Assembly: GCF_019746015.1 (NCBI RefSeq)
Contig: NZ_JAIESM010000017.1
Location: 1 to 52,782, forward strand
From: Sphingomonas sp.
Lineage (GTDB): Bacteria; Pseudomonadota; Alphaproteobacteria; Sphingomonadales; Sphingomonadaceae
Reading direction: 5' to 3'
Length of the DNA stretch: 52,782 nucleotides
In this document: positions 33,764 through 41,282 of the stretch, piece by piece
Numbering within the stretch: the stretch's first letter is position 1
Layout of the letters: each line of letters starts with the position of its first letter
Program-made: the position numbers and the translations under genes
Notes under the pieces: model-generated
Databases searched by the model: none
Told to the model about the DNA's origin: nothing
The model's input: only the letters and a program-made list of their open reading frames with translations

Positions 33764-34111
33764 ATGCCCTACGCCCTCTATGGCATCAAGAATTGCGACA
33801 CGGTGAAGAAGGCGCGCGCGTGGCTCGACCGGGGCGGCATTGCCTATCGCTTCCATGATTACCGGGTCGATGGCATCTCGGCGCCGCAGCTCGCCGGCTG
33901 GGCCGCGCAGGTGGGCTGGGAGAAGCTGCTCAACCGCGCCGGCACCACCTTCCGCGCGCTGCCGCCCGAGGCGAAGGAGGGGCTGGACGAGGCCCGCGCG
34001 CTGGCGCTGATGGCGGCGCAGCCGACGCTCATCAAGCGCCCGGTGCTGGAGGGTGGCCCAGCATTGCTTGTCGGCTTCAAAGACGATCTTTACGCCGCCG
34101 CACTCGGCTGA
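33764..34111 (+). CDS. ArsC/Spx-family protein, YffB-like
   Basis: A 115-residue thioredoxin-fold protein. It opens with YGIKNCDTVKKARAWL, the YffB version of the ArsC active site, with one conserved cysteine near residue 11, and contains the family block AYRFHDYRVDG. C-terminal PTLIKRPVLEGG is the conserved cis-proline/Arg region of ArsC-type proteins. YffB proteins look like glutathione-dependent thiol reductases, not proven arsenate reductases. It follows tRNA-Pro by 37 bp. Confidence 0.87.
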   Translation: MPYALYGIKNCDTVKKARAWLDRGGIAYRFHDYRVDGISAPQLAGWAAQVGWEKLLNRAGTTFRALPPEAKEGLDEARALALMAAQPTLIKRPVLEGGPALLVGFKDDLYAAALG

Positions 34112-34182
34112 CGCTTGGCGCCCGGCGGCGGCGCCTCCATATAGCGCGTGATTTCATCACCCTGTGGAAAAGGATGCCGCTT

Positions 34183-34464
34183 ATGGTCACCGCCCGCTGG
34201 AACGGCGCCGTCATTGCCCAGTCCGACAAGACCATATTGGTGGAGGGCAATCATTATTTCCCGCCCGACGCGGTGAACGCGGCGCTGCTGGAAGACAGCA
34301 AGACGCAGACCCACTGTCCGTGGAAAGGTGCGGCCAGCTACAAGACGATTGTCGTCGATGGCGCGCGCAATGCCGATGCCGCCTGGTATTATCCGGCGCC
34401 CAAGACGGCGGCGGCGCATATCAAGGACTATGTCGCCTTCTGGAAGGGTGTAGAGATCGCCTGA
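34183..34464 (+). CDS. DUF427 family protein
   Basis: A 93-residue beta-rich protein of the DUF427 family: GAVIAQSDKTILVEGNHYFP, THCPWKGAASY and AWYYPAP are conserved blocks. Function is unknown. The ATG at 34183 is preferred over one at 34174 because AAAAGG (34168-34173) is at the right distance from the second and touches the first. The MOSC gene follows 19 bp later on the same strand. Confidence 0.85.
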   Translation: MVTARWNGAVIAQSDKTILVEGNHYFPPDAVNAALLEDSKTQTHCPWKGAASYKTIVVDGARNADAAWYYPAPKTAAAHIKDYVAFWKGVEIA

Positions 34465-34483
34465 TCATCCTTGGGAGGCGGGC

Positions 34484-35131
34484 ATGGCGCACGGCGCTTC
34501 GGTGGTTTCGGTTCAGGTCGGCAGCATCGCGCCGCTGGGGCCGGAAGGGGTGCCCAGCGCCTTCGTCAAGCAGCCGGTCGCCGGGCCGGTGCGCGTCGCG
34601 CCGCTGGGGCTGGAGGGCGATCACCAGGCCGATCCGCGCTATCATGGCGGCCCCGACAAGGCGATTTATGGCTATGCGGCTGATCTCTATCCGGTCTGGG
34701 CGGCCGAGCAGCCCCAGCATGCGGCGCGGCTGACGCCGGGCGCTTTTGGCGAGAATCTGACCATCGCCGGCCTCACCGAGGCCGATCTGTGCGTGGGCGA
34801 TATCCACGCCATCGGCACCGCGCAGCTGCAGCTGTGCCAGCCGCGCCAGCCCTGTTTCAAGCTCGCGCTGCGCTTTGACGACAGCCGCATGCCCAAGGCG
34901 ATGGTGCGCTCGGGCCGGTCGGGCTGGTATTACCGGGTGGTCCAGGAAGGGGTGATCGAAGCCGGCGATCCGGTGCGCCTGGCCGCGCGGCCGCACCCCG
35001 AGCTGCCGTTCGCGCGGCTGGTTGCCATCGTCAATTTCGGCAATGCCACGGCGGAGGAGGTGGCTTTGCTCGCCCGGGCCGATGGCGTGGCCGGCTGGCT
35101 GCGGCAAAAGGCGCGCGCGGACCTCGCCTGA
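34484..35131 (+). CDS. MOSC domain protein (YiiM-like)
   Basis: A 215-residue protein with a MOSC domain (about 30-165). Key features are [26 protein letters not shown] and the conserved cysteine region [11 protein letters not shown] with Cys118 and Cys124, where MOSC proteins bind the molybdenum cofactor or persulfide. YiiM relatives reduce N-hydroxylated compounds such as 6-N-hydroxylaminopurine. A C-terminal 3-alpha region ends in [16 protein letters not shown]. moaD and moaE lie about 17 kb upstream, consistent with cofactor use but not evidence of a direct link. Confidence 0.87.
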   Translation: MAHGASVVSVQVGSIAPLGPEGVPSAFVKQPVAGPVRVAPLGLEGDHQADPRYHGGPDKAIYGYAADLYPVWAAEQPQHAARLTPGAFGENLTIAGLTEADLCVGDIHAIGTAQLQLCQPRQPCFKLALRFDDSRMPKAMVRSGRSGWYYRVVQEGVIEAGDPVRLAARPHPELPFARLVAIVNFGNATAEEVALLARADGVAGWLRQKARADLA

Positions 35132-35189
35132 ACGGGCGGATGCCCAAGTCCGCGCTGGCGGTTGCGCGCCGGGCGGGCTAACAAGCGGC

Positions 35190-36050
35190 ATGTCCACCAC
35201 CTATACGCTCGACACCGCCACCAGCCGCGCCAACCCCACGCCGCAGCCGATGAAGCGGCTGACCGTGCCCGCGATCCGCGCCCGCAAGGGTGGCGAGCCG
35301 CTGGTGATGCTGACCGCCTATACCGTGCGCACTGCCCAGCTGCTCGATCCGCATTGCGACATGCTGCTGGTGGGCGACAGCCTGGGCCAGGTGATTTACG
35401 GCCTGCCCTCCACCGTGCCGGTAACGCTGGAAATGATGGCCGCCCATGGCGCGGCGGCGGTGCGCGGCAGCTATCATGCGGTGGTCGTCATCGACATGCC
35501 GTTCGGCAGCTATGAACGCGGGCCTGAACAGGCGTTCGAAAGCGCGGCCTATCTGCTGAAGCAGACCGGGGCGGCCGCAGTGAAGCTGGAAGGCGGCAAG
35601 GCAATGGCGCCGACGGTGCGCTTTCTGGTCGAGCGCGGCATTCCGGTGATGGGGCATGTCGGGCTGACGCCGCAGGCCGTGAACGTGCTGGGCGGCTATG
35701 GCGCGCGCGGGCGGTCAGCGGCGGAGGCGACCAAGATTGTCGCCGATGCGGTGGCCGTGGCCGAGGCGGGCGCCTTTTCGCTGGTGATCGAAGGCGTGGT
35801 GGAGCCGGTCGCGATCGAGATCACGCGGCTGGTCGGCTGCCCGACCATCGGCATCGGCGCGTCCGCCCAGTGCGACGGCCAGGTGCTGGTGGTCGACGAC
35901 ATGCTGGGCATGTTTGACCGTACCGCGCGTTTCGTGAAGCGGTATGACAGCCTGTCCGCCCGCATTGCCGCCGCAGCCGAGACCTATGCCGGCGAGGTGC
36001 GCGCGCGCACCTTTCCGGGGCCGGAACAGATTTACCCGGCCAAGGATTGA
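35190..36050 (+). CDS. panB: 3-methyl-2-oxobutanoate hydroxymethyltransferase
   Basis: Catalyses ketopantoate formation from 2-oxoisovalerate and methylene-tetrahydrofolate, the first pantothenate (CoA) step. The 286-residue TIM-barrel protein has [27 protein letters not shown] with the Mg-binding Asp, VKLEGG, and GHVGLTPQ, followed by VEPVAIEIT and [14 protein letters not shown]. The ATG at 35190 gives the usual length with a short N-terminal extension. It lies 67 bp before the yfgM-bamB-der group. Confidence 0.94.
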   Translation: MSTTYTLDTATSRANPTPQPMKRLTVPAIRARKGGEPLVMLTAYTVRTAQLLDPHCDMLLVGDSLGQVIYGLPSTVPVTLEMMAAHGAAAVRGSYHAVVVIDMPFGSYERGPEQAFESAAYLLKQTGAAAVKLEGGKAMAPTVRFLVERGIPVMGHVGLTPQAVNVLGGYGARGRSAAEATKIVADAVAVAEAGAFSLVIEGVVEPVAIEITRLVGCPTIGIGASAQCDGQVLVVDDMLGMFDRTARFVKRYDSLSARIAAAAETYAGEVRARTFPGPEQIYPAKD

Positions 36051-36117
36051 TACACTTCCCCTTGCCGCGCGGCGCCGCTAATGTCCGCCGCCTTGAGCGC
36101 CCCATAAGGAGTTTGAC

Positions 36118-36843
36118 TTGGCCGTTCCGCCGCCCGCCAACGAAGCATTTCTGCGCGAAGTCGATGAGGAACTGCGCCGCGACCAGGTGGTGCAGCTGTG
36201 GCGCCGCTATGGCCGGATGGGCCTGATCGGCGTTGGCGCGGGGCTTGCCGCCTTTGCCGCGTGGCTGGGCTTTCAGGAATGGCAGCTGACCAGCGCCGGC
36301 GCGCAGGGCACCAAGCTGAGCGCCGCGCTCGACAAGGTGCGCACTGGTGACCGCACCGGCGAAACCGCGATTGCCCAGCTGGCGCGCGACGGGGCGCCTG
36401 GCTATCGCGCCACCGCCAAGTTCGTGCAGGCCGATCTGGCGCTGCAGAAGAATGATCTGGCCGGCGCCGCGCGCATCTTTGGCGAGGTGGCGGCCGATAC
36501 CGGGCTGGCCCAGCCGTTCCGCGATCTGGCGCTGATCCGCCAGACGCTGGCCGAATATGACACGCTGAAGCCCGAACAGGTGCTCGGCCGGCTGAAGCCC
36601 TATGCCGCCAAGGACAATATGTGGTTCGGCGCGGCCGGCGAAATGGTCGCCATCGCCTATATCCGCCAGGGCAATATGGTCGCCGCGCGCAAGCTGCTCG
36701 CCGACCTTGCCGAGGCAAAGGACGTGCCCGAAACCGTGCGCAACCGCGTCGTCGCGCTCGCCGGATCGGCGGGGGTCGACACCATCAAGCAGGATGGCAA
36801 ACAGGGCAGCAACGCGCAGAAAGAAGGCGGTCAGCCATCATGA
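36118..36843 (+). CDS. YfgM/tetratricopeptide-like membrane-anchored protein
   Basis: A 241-residue protein with one membrane helix near residues 34-51 (GLIGVGAGLAAFAAWLGF) and a periplasmic helical-repeat domain; the tail QGSNAQKEGGQPS is disordered. In E. coli the equivalent YfgM is an ancillary factor at the SecYEG translocon, cooperating with PpiD. The start is TTG at 36118, with AAGGAG six nt upstream; no ATG is suitably placed. Its stop overlaps bamB (ATGA), preserving the yfgM-bamB-der order of many proteobacteria. Confidence 0.85.
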   Translation: MAVPPPANEAFLREVDEELRRDQVVQLWRRYGRMGLIGVGAGLAAFAAWLGFQEWQLTSAGAQGTKLSAALDKVRTGDRTGETAIAQLARDGAPGYRATAKFVQADLALQKNDLAGAARIFGEVAADTGLAQPFRDLALIRQTLAEYDTLKPEQVLGRLKPYAAKDNMWFGAAGEMVAIAYIRQGNMVAARKLLADLAEAKDVPETVRNRVVALAGSAGVDTIKQDGKQGSNAQKEGGQPS

Positions 36844-38162
36844 TGAAGCCTCGTCGCTGGCACGCGGCGCTGATTGCGCTGGTCGCGCTCAGTGCCTGCA
36901 ACACCCTGCGGGCGCCCAAGAAGACGCCGACCATCGGCGACCGGATGCCGATCCTGCTGGCGGAGGCTGGCGCGCTGCCGGACAAGTCGCTGGCCGATGT
37001 CGAGGTGCTGCTGCCCCCGGCGGCGGTGAACGAGGGCTGGGTGCAGCCGGGCGGCGACGCGGCCAAGTCGATGGGCCATCTGGCGCTGGGTGCTGAACCG
37101 CGCAAGCTGTGGACGGCGCGGGTGCGCGGCGGCAACACGCGCGAGCGGCTGGGTGCGCCGCCGGTGGTGGCCGAGGGCAAGCTGTTCGTGGTCGATACCC
37201 ACGCCACGGTATATGCCTTCGCCGCCGATACCGGCCGCAAGCTGTGGTCGACCCCGGTTGCGGAGGACAAGAAGAACCGCCAGTCGCGCTTTGGCGGCGG
37301 GGTCAGCTATGACGATGGCAAGCTGTTCGCGTCCGACGGGCTGGGCGATCTGGTCGCGCTGAATGCGGCCGACGGCAAAATCGTGTGGCGGGTGAAGCCC
37401 GGCGGCCCGCTGCGCGGCGCGCCGACCGTGGCCAACGGCGCGGTCTATGTGCTGACCCAGGACAACCAATTCTATGCCGTGTCGCAGGCGACCGGCGAAA
37501 CGCTGTGGACGCAGCTCGGCACGCTCGAATCGCAGGGCGTGTTCGGCGTCGGCGCGCCGGCGGCGGGGCGCGGCACCGTGGTCGTCGGCTTCTCGTCGGG
37601 CGAACTGAACGCCTATCGCTATGAAAATGGCCGCGTACTGTGGCAGGATCAGCTGTCGCGCACCAGCATCACCACTTCGGTTTCCAGCCTCGCCGATATC
37701 GACGCGAGCCCGGTGATCGATAATAACCGCGTCTATGCTGTGGGCGAGGGCGGCCGCGCGGTGGCGCTGGAACTGAGCACCGGCCAGCGCGTGTGGGAAC
37801 AGAATCTCGCCAGCATCTCAACACCATGGCTGGCCGGCGAATGGCTGTTCATCATGAGCGATGACGGGCGGCTGGTCTGCCTGTCGCGCGCCAATGGCAA
37901 AGTGCGCTGGATCGCCGATCTGGGCGCGTTCAAGAACGCGAAGAAGCGCAAAGGTGCGCCCGTTTATTGGAGCGGCCCGGTGCTGGCCGGTGACCGGCTG
38001 ATCGTGGTCGGCTCGCTGGGGCGGATCGTGATGCTCTCGCCGAAGGACGGCAAGATCGTCACCAACATGAAGGGCAGCGTGCCCTATACCTTTGGCCCCG
38101 TGGTCGCCAACAACACGCTGTTCGTGCTCGACGCCAAGGGCAAGATCACCGCCTATCGGTGA
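36840..38162 (+). CDS. bamB: Outer-membrane protein assembly lipoprotein BamB
   Basis: A 440-residue lipoprotein with lipobox LSAC at Cys20 and an eight-bladed beta-propeller of PQQ-like repeats (for example VVDTHATVYAFAADTGRKLW, VALNAADGKIVWRV and AVSQATGETLW). BamB assists BamA in inserting beta barrels into the outer membrane. It is somewhat longer than E. coli BamB because of an N-terminal segment with no propeller character (about 25-80). Two adjacent ATGs (36840 and 36843) are possible starts. It is coupled to yfgM by a 4-bp overlap, and der follows 35 bp later. Confidence 0.92.
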   Translation: MMKPRRWHAALIALVALSACNTLRAPKKTPTIGDRMPILLAEAGALPDKSLADVEVLLPPAAVNEGWVQPGGDAAKSMGHLALGAEPRKLWTARVRGGNTRERLGAPPVVAEGKLFVVDTHATVYAFAADTGRKLWSTPVAEDKKNRQSRFGGGVSYDDGKLFASDGLGDLVALNAADGKIVWRVKPGGPLRGAPTVANGAVYVLTQDNQFYAVSQATGETLWTQLGTLESQGVFGVGAPAAGRGTVVVGFSSGELNAYRYENGRVLWQDQLSRTSITTSVSSLADIDASPVIDNNRVYAVGEGGRAVALELSTGQRVWEQNLASISTPWLAGEWLFIMSDDGRLVCLSRANGKVRWIADLGAFKNAKKRKGAPVYWSGPVLAGDRLIVVGSLGRIVMLSPKDGKIVTNMKGSVPYTFGPVVANNTLFVLDAKGKITAYR

Positions 38163-38197
38163 TTGCTGACGCGGGAGCGCACCACTACAGCGCCGCG

Positions 38198-39547
38198 ATG
38201 GCAAAGCTTCCCACCGTCGCGATCATCGGCCGGCCCAATGTCGGCAAGTCGACGCTGTTCAACCGCCTGGTCGGCAAGAAGCTGGCGCTGGTCGATGACC
38301 GGCCCGGCGTGACGCGCGACCGGCGCGAGGGCGACGCGACGCTGATCGGCCTGGATTTCCGGGTGATCGACACCGCCGGCTATGAGGACGAGGATCCGCA
38401 GACGCTGCCCGGGCGGATGCGCCAGCAGACCGAGGCGGCGGTGGCGGCGGCCGATGTCGCGCTGTTCCTGATCGATGCGCGCGCGGGGATCGTGCCGCTG
38501 GACGAAGAGATCGCCCGCTGGCTGCGCGCCTCCACCACGCCGGTGGTGCTGGTGGCCAACAAGGCGGAGGGGCGCAGCGGCGAGCAGGGCGTGCTCGAAT
38601 CGCTGGCGCTGGGCTTTGGCGATCCGGTGCAGCTGTCGGCCGAGCATGGCGAGGGCATGGCCGACCTGTTCGAGGCGCTGCTGCCCCATCTCGACGGCAA
38701 GGGCGAAGAGGACGACCCCGATGCCGACGACTCGCCCGATGCGCCGCTGAAGCTTGCGATTGTCGGCCGGCCCAATGCCGGCAAGTCCACGCTCATCAAC
38801 CGCCTGCTGGGCGAGGACCGGCTGATCACCGGGCCGGAAGCCGGCATCACCCGCGATTCGATTGCCATCGACTGGGAATGGCAGGGGCGCGCGGTGCGGC
38901 TGATCGACACCGCCGGCATGCGCAAACGCGCACAGGTGCAGGACAAGCTGGAAAAGCTGTCGGTCGCCGATGCGCTGCACGCGATCGATTTCGCCGAAGT
39001 CGTGGTGCTGCTGCTCGATGCGACGCGCGGGCTGGAGGTGCAGGATCTGAAGATCGCCGACCGCGTGCTTCAGGAAGGGCGCGCGCTGATGATCGCGCTC
39101 AACAAATGGGATGTGGCCGAAGACGCGTCGAAGCTGTTCAACGGCGTGCGCGCCGCGCTCGACGAAGGGCTGGCGCAGGTGAAGGGCGTGCCGCTGCTCA
39201 CCGTTTCGGCGGTGACGGGCAAGGGGCTCGACGTGCTGATGAAGGTGGCGTTCGAAACGCGCGAGGCATGGTCGCGCCGCGTGCCGACGGGCGAACTCAA
39301 CCGCTGGTTCGAACGCGCGGTGGAGGCCAACCCGCCGCCCGCGCCCGGCGGCAAGCGGATCAAGCTGCGCTACGTCACCCAGGCCAAGACGCGCCCGCCC
39401 GGCTTCGTGCTGTTCGGCACGCGGGTCGACCAGCTGCCCGAAAGCTATCAGCGCTATCTGGTCAACGGCATTCGCCGCGAGCTGGGCTTTGGCGCGGTGC
39501 CGGTGCGGCTGACCCTGCGCGCGCCCAAAAATCCGTTCGACCGGTGA
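38198..39547 (+). CDS. der: Ribosome biogenesis GTPase Der (EngA)
   Basis: A 449-residue double GTPase needed for 50S subunit maturation. The first G domain has GRPNVGKST (11-19), DTAGYED and NKAE; the second has GRPNAGKST (190-198), DTAGMRKRAQV and NKWD. A C-terminal KH-like domain starts near residue 355 (GELNRWFERAVEANPPP). An acidic linker (EEDDPDADDSPD) separates the G domains. Its stop shares a base with the TusA-like gene start (TGATG). Confidence 0.97.
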   Translation: MAKLPTVAIIGRPNVGKSTLFNRLVGKKLALVDDRPGVTRDRREGDATLIGLDFRVIDTAGYEDEDPQTLPGRMRQQTEAAVAAADVALFLIDARAGIVPLDEEIARWLRASTTPVVLVANKAEGRSGEQGVLESLALGFGDPVQLSAEHGEGMADLFEALLPHLDGKGEEDDPDADDSPDAPLKLAIVGRPNAGKSTLINRLLGEDRLITGPEAGITRDSIAIDWEWQGRAVRLIDTAGMRKRAQVQDKLEKLSVADALHAIDFAEVVVLLLDATRGLEVQDLKIADRVLQEGRALMIALNKWDVAEDASKLFNGVRAALDEGLAQVKGVPLLTVSAVTGKGLDVLMKVAFETREAWSRRVPTGELNRWFERAVEANPPPAPGGKRIKLRYVTQAKTRPPGFVLFGTRVDQLPESYQRYLVNGIRRELGFGAVPVRLTLRAPKNPFDR

Positions 39548-39786
39548 TGCGGATCGACGCGCGCGGGCAGCGCTGCCCCTGGCCCGCGATCCGCGCCGCG
39601 CGGGCGCTGCGCGAGGGGGCGGACGCGATCGAAATCTGGGCGGACGACCCCGCCGCGCCCGGCGAACTGGCCGCCATTGCCGCTGCCGCCGGTGCCACCC
39701 TGACGCGCCCCGATGCCGGCCATCTGGGGGAAATGCGGTTCGAAATCACCCGCAAAATCAACTCCTCCTTTACGGATCGGGCGTAA
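39547..39786 (+). CDS. TusA-family sulfur carrier protein
   Basis: A 79-residue two-layer sandwich protein with the family signature RGQRCPWPAIRAARAL, where the Cys of the CPxP motif carries persulfide sulfur. TusA relatives deliver sulfur for tRNA thiolation, molybdenum cofactor or other uses; the exact role of this one is open. It starts one base inside the der stop codon, so it is translationally coupled to der. It is slightly short but complete, with the C-terminal strand present. Confidence 0.82.
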   Translation: MRIDARGQRCPWPAIRAARALREGADAIEIWADDPAAPGELAAIAAAAGATLTRPDAGHLGEMRFEITRKINSSFTDRA

Positions 39787-39841
39787 AGCGAAGGTCGTGG
39801 GGCCGGCCAGGGCCCATGGCGTGATTGTCAGGGAGATACCA

Positions 39842-40288
39842 GTGTCGGACGCGAACAGCGCCTTGGTCAACTGGAGTGCCTTTGCCCAGGCCCGTGAGGA
39901 ACTGGGTGCCGGCTTCGTCAGGATTCTCGGCTATTTTCAGGAAGATGGCGTCAAGTCGGTTGACGCGATCGAGGAAGCCATGCGCGCCAAGAACGCCGCC
40001 GCCCTGGTGCGGCCGGCGCACACGCTGAAGGGTGAGGCGCGCCAGTTCGGCGCCTCTCCGCTGGCGCAGGTCGCCGAAATGATCGAGATGATCGCGCGCG
40101 ACTGTGTCGAATCGCGCGAGGAGCCCGACGCCGCGCTGCCCTATGTCGTGCGGCTGCGCGACCTGTTCGAAAACACCATGTCGGCGCTGCAGCGCGAGGC
40201 GAGCCCGCTGGTTGCCCGGCGCCCGACGCCAGCGGCCGCACCCGTGTTCGGCCGCCGCGCCGCCAGCAGCTTCGGCCGCGCCAGCTGA
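39842..40288 (+). CDS. Stand-alone histidine phosphotransfer (Hpt) protein
   Basis: A 148-residue protein: a helical Hpt domain (about 10-115) with phosphorylatable His60 in PAHTLKGEARQFG, followed by a Pro/Ala/Arg-rich tail ending FGRRAASSFGRAS. Hpt proteins shuttle phosphate between receiver domains in multistep phosphorelays. The GTG at 39842 follows CAGGGAG. Partners are not encoded next to it; the hybrid kinase at 6421-10224 lacks its own Hpt and is one possible donor. A large hairpin element follows the stop by 22 bp. Confidence 0.87.
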   Translation: MSDANSALVNWSAFAQAREELGAGFVRILGYFQEDGVKSVDAIEEAMRAKNAAALVRPAHTLKGEARQFGASPLAQVAEMIEMIARDCVESREEPDAALPYVVRLRDLFENTMSALQREASPLVARRPTPAAAPVFGRRAASSFGRAS

Positions 40289-40310
40289 GTTTTTTGGTAA
40301 GGTAGCAGCC

Positions 40311-40386
40311 GCACCGGCCCGCTCCCCCACCCGGCCTCCCATAGAATACTGCCGTTGGGAGGCCGGGTGGGGGAGCGGGCCGGTGC
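40311..40386. repeat. Dispersed hairpin element, copy A (perfect 31-bp inverted repeat)
   Basis: Left arm 40311-40341 and right arm 40356-40386 are perfectly complementary over 31 bp. The loop is TAGAATACTGCCGT (40342-40355). The left arm includes CCCGCTCCCCCACCCGG and the right arm is G-rich. A TTTTTT run precedes the element right after the hpt stop, and GAACTGAAACCAAC lies outside the right arm. It sits between the convergent hpt and bfr genes and could end both transcripts. Confidence 0.92.
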
Positions 40387-40455
40387 CGTAACCGATCAAG
40401 CCGGAACTGAAACCAACGCCCGCGATGGCGCGGGGTGCTGGCCCGACGTCAGCCC

Positions 40456-40944
40456 TTAATGCGCGTGGCCTTCGGCCGGGTTGCTGTTGAGCTGGATGTA
40501 GTTCTGGATGCCGACGCGCGCGATCAGGTCGAACTGGGTTTCGATCATGTCGACATGCTCTTCCTCGTTTTTGAGGATGCCGGCGAACAGGTCGCGGCTC
40601 ACATAGTCGCGCACGGTTTCGCAATGGGCGATCGCCTCGCGCAGCACGGCAATCGCTTCATCCTCCAGCGCCAGATCGGCCTTCAGGATTTCCTCCACGG
40701 TCTCGCCGATGCGCAGCCGGCCGAGCAGCTGGAAATTGGGCAGGCCGTCGAGCATCAGGATGCGCTCGGCCAGCTGGTCGGCGTGCTGCATTTCCTCGAT
40801 CGATTCGTGCCGCTCATGCTGGGCGAGCTTCTTGATGCCCCAATTGTCGAGCATGCGGAAATGCAGCCAATACTGGTTGACCGCCGTCAATTCATTCTTG
40901 AGCACCAAGTTCAGATACTCAAGAACCTTCGCGTCGCCCTTCAT
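40456..40944 (-). CDS. bfr: Bacterioferritin
   Basis: The 162-residue subunit of the 24-mer iron-storage shell. The N-terminal MKGDAKVLEYLN is typical, as are the ferroxidase ligands in ELTAVNQYWLH, HERHESIEEMQHADQ (including the heme-binding Met in the EEM region) and EEEHVDMIETQ. The ATG at 40944 matches family starts; an in-frame extension upstream does not. It lies 57 bp downstream of bfd on the same strand, so the store and its electron donor are probably one operon. Confidence 0.95.
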   Translation of the reverse strand: MKGDAKVLEYLNLVLKNELTAVNQYWLHFRMLDNWGIKKLAQHERHESIEEMQHADQLAERILMLDGLPNFQLLGRLRIGETVEEILKADLALEDEAIAVLREAIAHCETVRDYVSRDLFAGILKNEEEHVDMIETQFDLIARVGIQNYIQLNSNPAEGHAH

Positions 40945-41001
40945 CGTGCCAGTCCCTTCAAAGCAGTGTTGACTGCTCATGGGCTGGGCGGGGGCGCCCC
41001 G

Positions 41002-41172
41002 TCAAGCAGTTGCGCGGGCCTCTGCAATAATTGTTCGTGCGGTGCGGATGCATTGACCACATTTGGCCCGGCACCCCATTGACCGATAGGTCTGGCAAGC
41101 GGAACGATGTTCGTCGCGAACCGCTGAACGCAACTCATTCTCACGAATATTATTGCAAATGCAAATGATCAT
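41002..41172 (-). CDS. bfd: Bacterioferritin-associated ferredoxin
   Basis: A 56-residue gene I read directly on the minus strand from ATG at 41172 to TGA at 41002-41004. The product has the BFD [2Fe-2S] pattern: MIICICNNI with CxC at residues 4-6 and a second CGQC pair (KCGQCI) after a helical segment, giving the Cys-x-Cys...Cys-x-x-Cys ligand set. Bfd donates electrons to bacterioferritin to release stored iron. Two Fur-like operators lie directly upstream at 41208-41249. Confidence 0.9.
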   Translation of the reverse strand: MIICICNNIRENELRSAVRDEHRSACQTYRSMGCRAKCGQCIRTARTIIAEARATA

Positions 41173-41196
41173 CGTTTCGCCCGCTCGTTGCCCGAT

Positions 41197-41225
41197 GATA
41201 TAGCGCTAATGCGAGCCGTTCGCAA
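41197..41225 (-). promoter_or_regulatory. Sigma-70-like promoter of the bfd-bfr operon
   Basis: On the minus strand TTGCGA (41220-41225) and TATATC (41197-41202) are separated by 17 bp and point at bfd, with its ATG about 25 bp past the -10. The spacer and -35 box are covered by the proximal Fur-like box, so bound repressor would block RNA polymerase. Confidence 0.6.
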
Positions 41226-41226
41226 T
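41208..41226. promoter_or_regulatory. Fur-like box, promoter-proximal
   Basis: AATGCGA-N5-TCGCAAT (41208-41226), a 7-5-7 inverted repeat with one asymmetric base. It overlaps the -35 element and spacer of the bfd promoter. The half-sites match those of the distal box 23 bp away, so the two are probably bound by the same repressor dimers. Confidence 0.6.
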
Positions 41227-41230
41227 ATGG

Positions 41231-41249
41231 AATGCGAATGACTCGCATT
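41231..41249. promoter_or_regulatory. Fur-like box, promoter-distal (perfect palindrome)
   Basis: AATGCGA-N5-TCGCATT (41231-41249) is a perfect 19-bp dyad of the type bound by alphaproteobacterial Fur (core GCGAATGACTCGC). It lies just upstream of the bfd -35 box and 33 bp past the end of the DUF418 gene. The regulator assignment is inferred from motif and gene content. Confidence 0.65.
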
Positions 41250-41282
41250 ATGATTTCCCCATTTGGGGCGGCGCGCTGCGGA

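Noticed and set aside
38878..39546. Longer in-frame extension of the TusA-like gene into der
   Set aside because: The extension is a shadow of the der frame; the CPxP domain begins right after the ATG at 39547 that overlaps the der stop.
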